Shown piece after piece: positions 54,664 to 58,217 of a stretch of DNA of 58,217 nucleotides. Position 1 is the stretch's first letter. Every line of letters starts with the position of its first letter. The position numbers were made by a program, and so were the translations under genes. A model generated the notes under the pieces. It was not told where the DNA came from and ran no database searches. It worked only from the letters and a program-made list of their open reading frames with translations. Source of the stretch: Comamonadaceae bacterium (GTDB lineage Bacteria; Pseudomonadota; Gammaproteobacteria; Burkholderiales; Burkholderiaceae_C); NCBI GenBank assembly GCA_947451565.1, contig CANFZT010000003.1, positions 1 to 58,217 on the forward strand, given 5' to 3'.

Positions 54664-55464
54664 TCAGATCGTGATGGGCGCGGTTTGATTTTGCAAAAAC
54701 CGCACCGCTGACAACACGGTCAGCGCCGATGTTTTGGGGTTGTCGGGCAAGGGCTTGCCGCGCATGGTGAGGTGCATTTCGCCAAACGTGCCTTGGACGT
54801 GAATTTCATGGATGTTTTCGCTCACGCTGGGATCGGCAATTAAGCGAACGCGTGTGGCATCGAGTCCCAAGCCTGCCAATGAAATGGTGGCTGCCACGTT
54901 GGCATTCTTGGGGTAAAGCCTTGCAGCTTCACGGGCCGATGCTTCCAAGATCACGGCGGGTTCGGTCAACTGGTCTAAGTTCAACACCTGCTCGGCAGGT
55001 GAGCCGCGCCAACCTGTAGGCGGTTTGCGTCCTGTGTAGGTGACTTGCGTCAAACCGGCGGTACGTGCTGCGGCGATGGCGTCAATGCCACCAATCGCCC
55101 CTGCCAATAAATGCACTTGTGCATGGCCTTGGCGGGCGGCGTCTTCCAAGCGTTCAGGCAAACCCACTTCAGACAAAGCACCGACAGACAACACGCCGCA
55201 AGTCACCCCACGTTGCAGGGCAGGTAGCACATGGTCGGTGAGGGCGGTATGGCTTGCACATTCCAAGACCAACTGGGCATCGGCCGGCACAGCGGCGCAG
55301 GCGATGGCCGCATGGCCTAGCTGTGCTTGGGTGTCGGCCACTTTGCTCTCGCGCACCACGACGTGCGAAATGCGCACCCGTGTGTCCTGCGAGAGGCGTT
55401 GAAAAATAGAGCGTGCAATCGCACCCCAGCCAATCAAGGTGACTTGCAGAACGGGTGGTGTCAT
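54664..55464 (-). CDS. aspartate dehydrogenase-like protein (NadX family)
   Basis: 266 residues. The N-terminal Rossmann fold has LIGWGAIARSIFQRL and a VLECASHTAL segment. The C-terminal domain has the family hallmark LYPKNANVAATISLAGLG and ENIHEIHVQGTFGEM. NadX-type enzymes interconvert aspartate and iminoaspartate with NAD(P). In this operon, among aromatic-type catabolic genes and without nadA/nadC, a role on another amino or imino acid is plausible. It begins 4 bases after the ThDP enzyme gene, with its ribosome site inside that gene's end, so translation is coupled. Confidence 0.85.
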   Translation of the reverse strand: MTPPVLQVTLIGWGAIARSIFQRLSQDTRVRISHVVVRESKVADTQAQLGHAAIACAAVPADAQLVLECASHTALTDHVLPALQRGVTCGVLSVGALSEVGLPERLEDAARQGHAQVHLLAGAIGGIDAIAAARTAGLTQVTYTGRKPPTGWRGSPAEQVLNLDQLTEPAVILEASAREAARLYPKNANVAATISLAGLGLDATRVRLIADPSVSENIHEIHVQGTFGEMHLTMRGKPLPDNPKTSALTVLSAVRFLQNQTAPITI

Positions 55465-55468
55465 GGAC

Positions 55469-57139
55469 TCAGTCCTTTTTCAAAATAGGGCCTGCAAACT
55501 TGGCGGCAAAGGGTCCCCATGCATTCATGTCGACTTCGACCACCACAGGGCCTGCTTGTTCAAAGGCTTGTTTGAGTACTGCGGCAGATTGCGCAGGGTC
55601 TGTGAGTTTGTAATGCGGCACGGTCAAGCTGCTGCAAAACTGAGCGAAATCGGGGTTGTGCAAGTCCACATAGCAATGGCGGCTGCCATACAAATCGTCT
55701 TGGATGTTTTTGATCACGCCGTAACGGCTGTCATTCATGAGCAACACCACTAAGTTGGCGTTTTCTTGCACGGCACAGGCGAGCTCTCCCACGTTGAGCA
55801 TGAAGCCACCATCGCCTACCAAGGCCACAGTTTTGCGCTTGAGTTGGTGTTCGTGGTCGGCGATGGATGTCCCAATCGCCATCGCCAAACCTTGACCAAT
55901 GCCCCCGCCTAGGGCATGCACGCCTGCGCGCGGGTGGTTGAGCATGGGTGCACGGTTGCCCCACATGCTGTTTGACAAAGTGATGTCGCGCACCCACCAG
56001 AAGTCTGTGCCAACTTGTTCTGACAACGCGTTCTTTAATTTGCCGTACTGTCCCAATGTGGCGTTGACCAAGTCCACGGCTTGGGCGTGTGCTTGCTGCA
56101 CATCTTTGACGAGTGAAGAATCGACCTGCATGTTTCCTTCGAGCAGATCGGCCAGCGCATGAAGCGTGGTCAAGGCATCACCTTGTACAAAGTAATCGCT
56201 TTGGTAGCCACGGTTGTGGGCTAAAGCATTGGCATCAATGCGGTACAAATTTTTTGGAAGCTTGAGTTTGTAGCGCAATGTTTCGTTGCTGCGTAAGCGC
56301 GAGCCCACCACCAGCATGGCATCGCAGGTTTGGTACAAATCTTCTGCAGGTTTTTGCAAGTTGTACGAGCCCAAGTTGGCAGGGTGCGTCTCTGACAACA
56401 CACCGCGGCCTTGGACCGAGGTCACGACGCCCCAACCCATTTTGACAAACCGTTCTACGGCAGGACCCGCCGCGCGTGCACCGCCACCCAGCCACAAGAG
56501 CGGACGTTTTGCAGATTGCAAGCATTGCGCCAAGGCCTTCACTTCGGCCGGAGCTGCCAGCACCGGGTTGACAGGCAAGGGCTGCAAGTCGGCGGGTAGG
56601 GGTAGCAATTTGGCTTGGATATCAATCGGAATTTCAATGCTGACGGGCCCACAAGGTGGCGTGAATGCCAGACGCGTTGCTTCACGTAGCGTGGCCAAGG
56701 CGGTTTCTGCATTGCGAATGCGAAACGCGGCTTTGCCTGCCGCCGACAGCATGGCCAATTGCGCAGGGGCTTCGTGGATGTAACCCAAGTCACGGTCTAA
56801 ATAGTCGGACTCAATTTGCCCGGTCAAATGCAACATGGGGGTGCCCGCTGTCATGGCTTCAATCAATGCCCCAGCGGCATTGCCTGCCCCAGTGCCGGTG
56901 CTGGTGACGCAGACGCCTAGTTTGCCGGTGACACGCGCATACGCGTCAGCCATGTTGCACGCCCCAGCTTCACCTCGCGCAGACACAAAGCGTATCTGTT
57001 GGCGACGATGAAAGGCATCCAAGATGGGCATGTTGTGAATGGAGATCACACCGAACGCGGCCTTGACGCCGCATTGTTCTAAAAATCGAGCAGCGAGTTC
57101 GCCAACGGTGATTTGGTTTGTCGTTTGATCTGTGGACAT
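55469..57139 (-). CDS. thiamine diphosphate-dependent decarboxylase/synthase-like enzyme
   Basis: 556 residues in the acetolactate synthase / benzoylformate decarboxylase superfamily. The N-terminal Pyr domain holds the catalytic Glu57 (SARGEAGACNMADAYAR), a middle domain shows LLWLGGGARAAG, and the PP domain has the ThDP motif GDGG at 442-445 with Asn469 (VVLLMNDSRYG). There is no regulatory small subunit nearby, so branched-chain amino acid synthesis is unlikely. Decarboxylation of a 2-oxo acid to an aldehyde for the co-transcribed aldehyde dehydrogenase is a reasonable inference. It lies 16 bases after the IclR gene. Confidence 0.88.
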   Translation of the reverse strand: MSTDQTTNQITVGELAARFLEQCGVKAAFGVISIHNMPILDAFHRRQQIRFVSARGEAGACNMADAYARVTGKLGVCVTSTGTGAGNAAGALIEAMTAGTPMLHLTGQIESDYLDRDLGYIHEAPAQLAMLSAAGKAAFRIRNAETALATLREATRLAFTPPCGPVSIEIPIDIQAKLLPLPADLQPLPVNPVLAAPAEVKALAQCLQSAKRPLLWLGGGARAAGPAVERFVKMGWGVVTSVQGRGVLSETHPANLGSYNLQKPAEDLYQTCDAMLVVGSRLRSNETLRYKLKLPKNLYRIDANALAHNRGYQSDYFVQGDALTTLHALADLLEGNMQVDSSLVKDVQQAHAQAVDLVNATLGQYGKLKNALSEQVGTDFWWVRDITLSNSMWGNRAPMLNHPRAGVHALGGGIGQGLAMAIGTSIADHEHQLKRKTVALVGDGGFMLNVGELACAVQENANLVVLLMNDSRYGVIKNIQDDLYGSRHCYVDLHNPDFAQFCSSLTVPHYKLTDPAQSAAVLKQAFEQAGPVVVEVDMNAWGPFAAKFAGPILKKD

Positions 57140-57155
57140 AGTGATTTTTATTTCT

Positions 57156-57932
57156 TTAGAGATGGCTGATGCGCTGCGTCAGTTGGGATGCGGCATCGCA
57201 GACCAATTGAATCAACTGATCCGCTTGTTCATGTGTGACGTGTTGCGCGGGCACCGTGATGCTGACGGCCGCCACCACACGTTGTTCGTCATTGAACACC
57301 GGGGCTGCAATGGTGGAGATGCCAGTTTCAAAACCACCTTGGCTCAAACCATAGCCTGCTGCACGGTCTGCATCAATGAGGACTTTGAGTTGTTTCAAGG
57401 TCGTGGGCGTTTTGTCGGTGTACTTTGGCAAAGGCTTTTCTGGGTAGAGTTCTAGCAGCTCTCCCATTGATAAATCAGAAAGCAGCAACCGACCTAACAC
57501 GGTGGCGTGCGCTGGCAAGCGTGCACCCACTTGAATGGAGTGAAAGAGCGCGCTGCGTCCGGGCGCTTTGACCACGAATACGACATCTCGTCCATCACGC
57601 ACCACCAAGTGTGCTGAGTAGCCCGACATGTCGCGCAGCTGGTCGACGATGGGACGGCCGTGCTCCGTCAACTCCATGGACGACAAGTACTCGAAACCCA
57701 ACCGCAAAACGCCAATGCTGAGTTTGTAGCTGGCCGAGTCACCGAGTCGTTCCACAAAACCTGACCGCTCGAGCGTGTGCAAGATTCGAAAAACAGAAGC
57801 CCGTGGCAAATTTAAATTGCGTGCTAATTCAGCACCGGTCAGCGTTGGCGTTTGGCGCGTGAACTGTCCGAGTAACTCTAGGCCGCGCTGCAAAGCGGGC
57901 ACCACATATTTGTCATCGCGTGCTTCGCTCAT
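57156..57932 (-). CDS. IclR-family transcriptional regulator
   Basis: 258 residues from the ATG at 57932. The N-terminal winged helix is at about residues 10-70 (VPALQRGLELLGQF, LTGAELARNLNLPRASVFRIL). The effector domain follows at about 85-250, with GARLPAHATVLGRLLL and GYGLSQGGFETGISTIAAPV, both typical of the family. IclR proteins usually govern nearby catabolic operons and bind short palindromes; the 30-bp palindrome at 49059 is a candidate. Its start overlaps the stop of the upstream hydrolase gene (ATGA), and it leads the ThDP enzyme by 16 bases, so it is co-transcribed with the pathway it likely controls. Confidence 0.93.
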   Translation of the reverse strand: MSEARDDKYVVPALQRGLELLGQFTRQTPTLTGAELARNLNLPRASVFRILHTLERSGFVERLGDSASYKLSIGVLRLGFEYLSSMELTEHGRPIVDQLRDMSGYSAHLVVRDGRDVVFVVKAPGRSALFHSIQVGARLPAHATVLGRLLLSDLSMGELLELYPEKPLPKYTDKTPTTLKQLKVLIDADRAAGYGLSQGGFETGISTIAAPVFNDEQRVVAAVSITVPAQHVTHEQADQLIQLVCDAASQLTQRISHL

Positions 57933-58217
57933 GGATTTGCCTTGCTGATGTTGGGAAGTTGTAGCAACGCATTGACGGCGGACGCACCTTCTAGAGCGCA
58001 AGCGTGTCCCACATCGCCTAAGTCGTGCCAAGCGACATGGCACGCTTGTGCCAAGTCTTGGCAGTTGACCATGGGGGTGATGGTGTCTGCACGGCCACTG
58101 GCGATGGTCAGTGGGCCCGTCCACTGTTTCAAATCAGCCAGCAGGTCGCCTTGGGCCAACAAATGGGTGGCCTGTGTGTAACCATGCACTTGCACCTGAG
58201 CCATGACCTGCTGAATG
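57929..58217 (-). CDS. alpha/beta hydrolase, C-terminal part (runs off the window)
   Basis: Partial gene; the frame is open to the window edge, so the upstream start is not visible and the Met at 58204 is internal. The visible 95 or so residues carry GPLTIASGRADTITP, containing the acid residue of an alpha/beta hydrolase triad, and DLGDVGHACALEG with the catalytic His. This suits a C-C bond hydrolase or carboxylesterase. It overlaps the IclR start by four bases and is the first visible gene of the minus-strand operon. Confidence 0.8.
   Translation of the reverse strand, partial: IQQVMAQVQVHGYTQATHLLAQGDLLADLKQWTGPLTIASGRADTITPMVNCQDLAQACHVAWHDLGDVGHACALEGASAVNALLQLPNISKANP

Overview
The window looks like the chromosome of a betaproteobacterium of the order Burkholderiales, most likely family Comamonadaceae (Limnohabitans/Rhodoferax-like). 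The hints are moderately high GC, a Bug/TctC-type binding protein, an EtfBA plus beta-oxidation cluster, and a Rieske/VanB-type ring-hydroxylation cluster. This placement is inferred from gene style; no marker gene such as rRNA is present.

Layout: (1) 1-7411, a plus-strand housekeeping and catabolic run: etfB, etfA, a FadB/FadJ-like fusion enzyme, a thiolase, a Bug-family binding protein, an AEC permease and the ribosome-rescue factor arfB. (2) 7425-8891, minus strand: yjdM and selD. Their terminator lies inside the 3' end of the convergent arfB. (3) 9002-10341: a small exported protein overlapping a CapA-like protein. (4) 10484-48104, the dominant feature, a giant-adhesin locus. It holds a single-domain response regulator, a complete type I secretion system (TolC-like, LapB-like ABC, HlyD/LapC-like), a giant surface protein split by a one-base frameshift (15760-26192, about 3,477 residues if joined), and a second giant protein of 5,905 residues (26297-44014). 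A bactofilin, a 71-residue Cys-rich protein and a ParA/MinD-like ATPase follow, each overlapping the next by four bases, and then a NarL-type response regulator and a membrane histidine kinase. (5) 48093-48971: a spermidine-synthase-like protein on the minus strand. (6) 49120-58217, an aromatic-type catabolic island. A plus-strand operon (VOC dioxygenase, small HTH-like protein, Rieske oxygenase, reductase) converges on a minus-strand operon (alpha/beta hydrolase, IclR regulator, ThDP enzyme, aspartate-dehydrogenase-like protein, aldehyde dehydrogenase, atypical SDR).

The giant proteins are paralogues. Both contain super-repeats of about 2.5 kb, each made of a beta module that opens with a GLGPV-like motif, a helical region with exactly four helical repeats, and Ig-like domains. 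Both end in the same C-terminal domain, presumably the secretion signal. Neither shows RTX calcium repeats. The larger protein also carries twelve Ig-like repeats in strict A/B alternation. Two unrelated domains, one discoidin-like, have been inserted at the same point of two B-type repeats.

The most interesting hypothesis is that the bactofilin, Cys-rich protein and ParA-like ATPase position or restrict the secretion of the giant adhesin at one place on the cell, under the flanking two-component system. This is inference from gene order and translational coupling. Transcription control is visible at the Rieske operon: a near-consensus sigma-70 promoter is followed by a perfect 12+12 bp palindrome that is a good candidate operator for the IclR regulator. 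No gap between genes exceeds 300 bases, and I found no tRNA, rRNA, CRISPR or insertion sequence.
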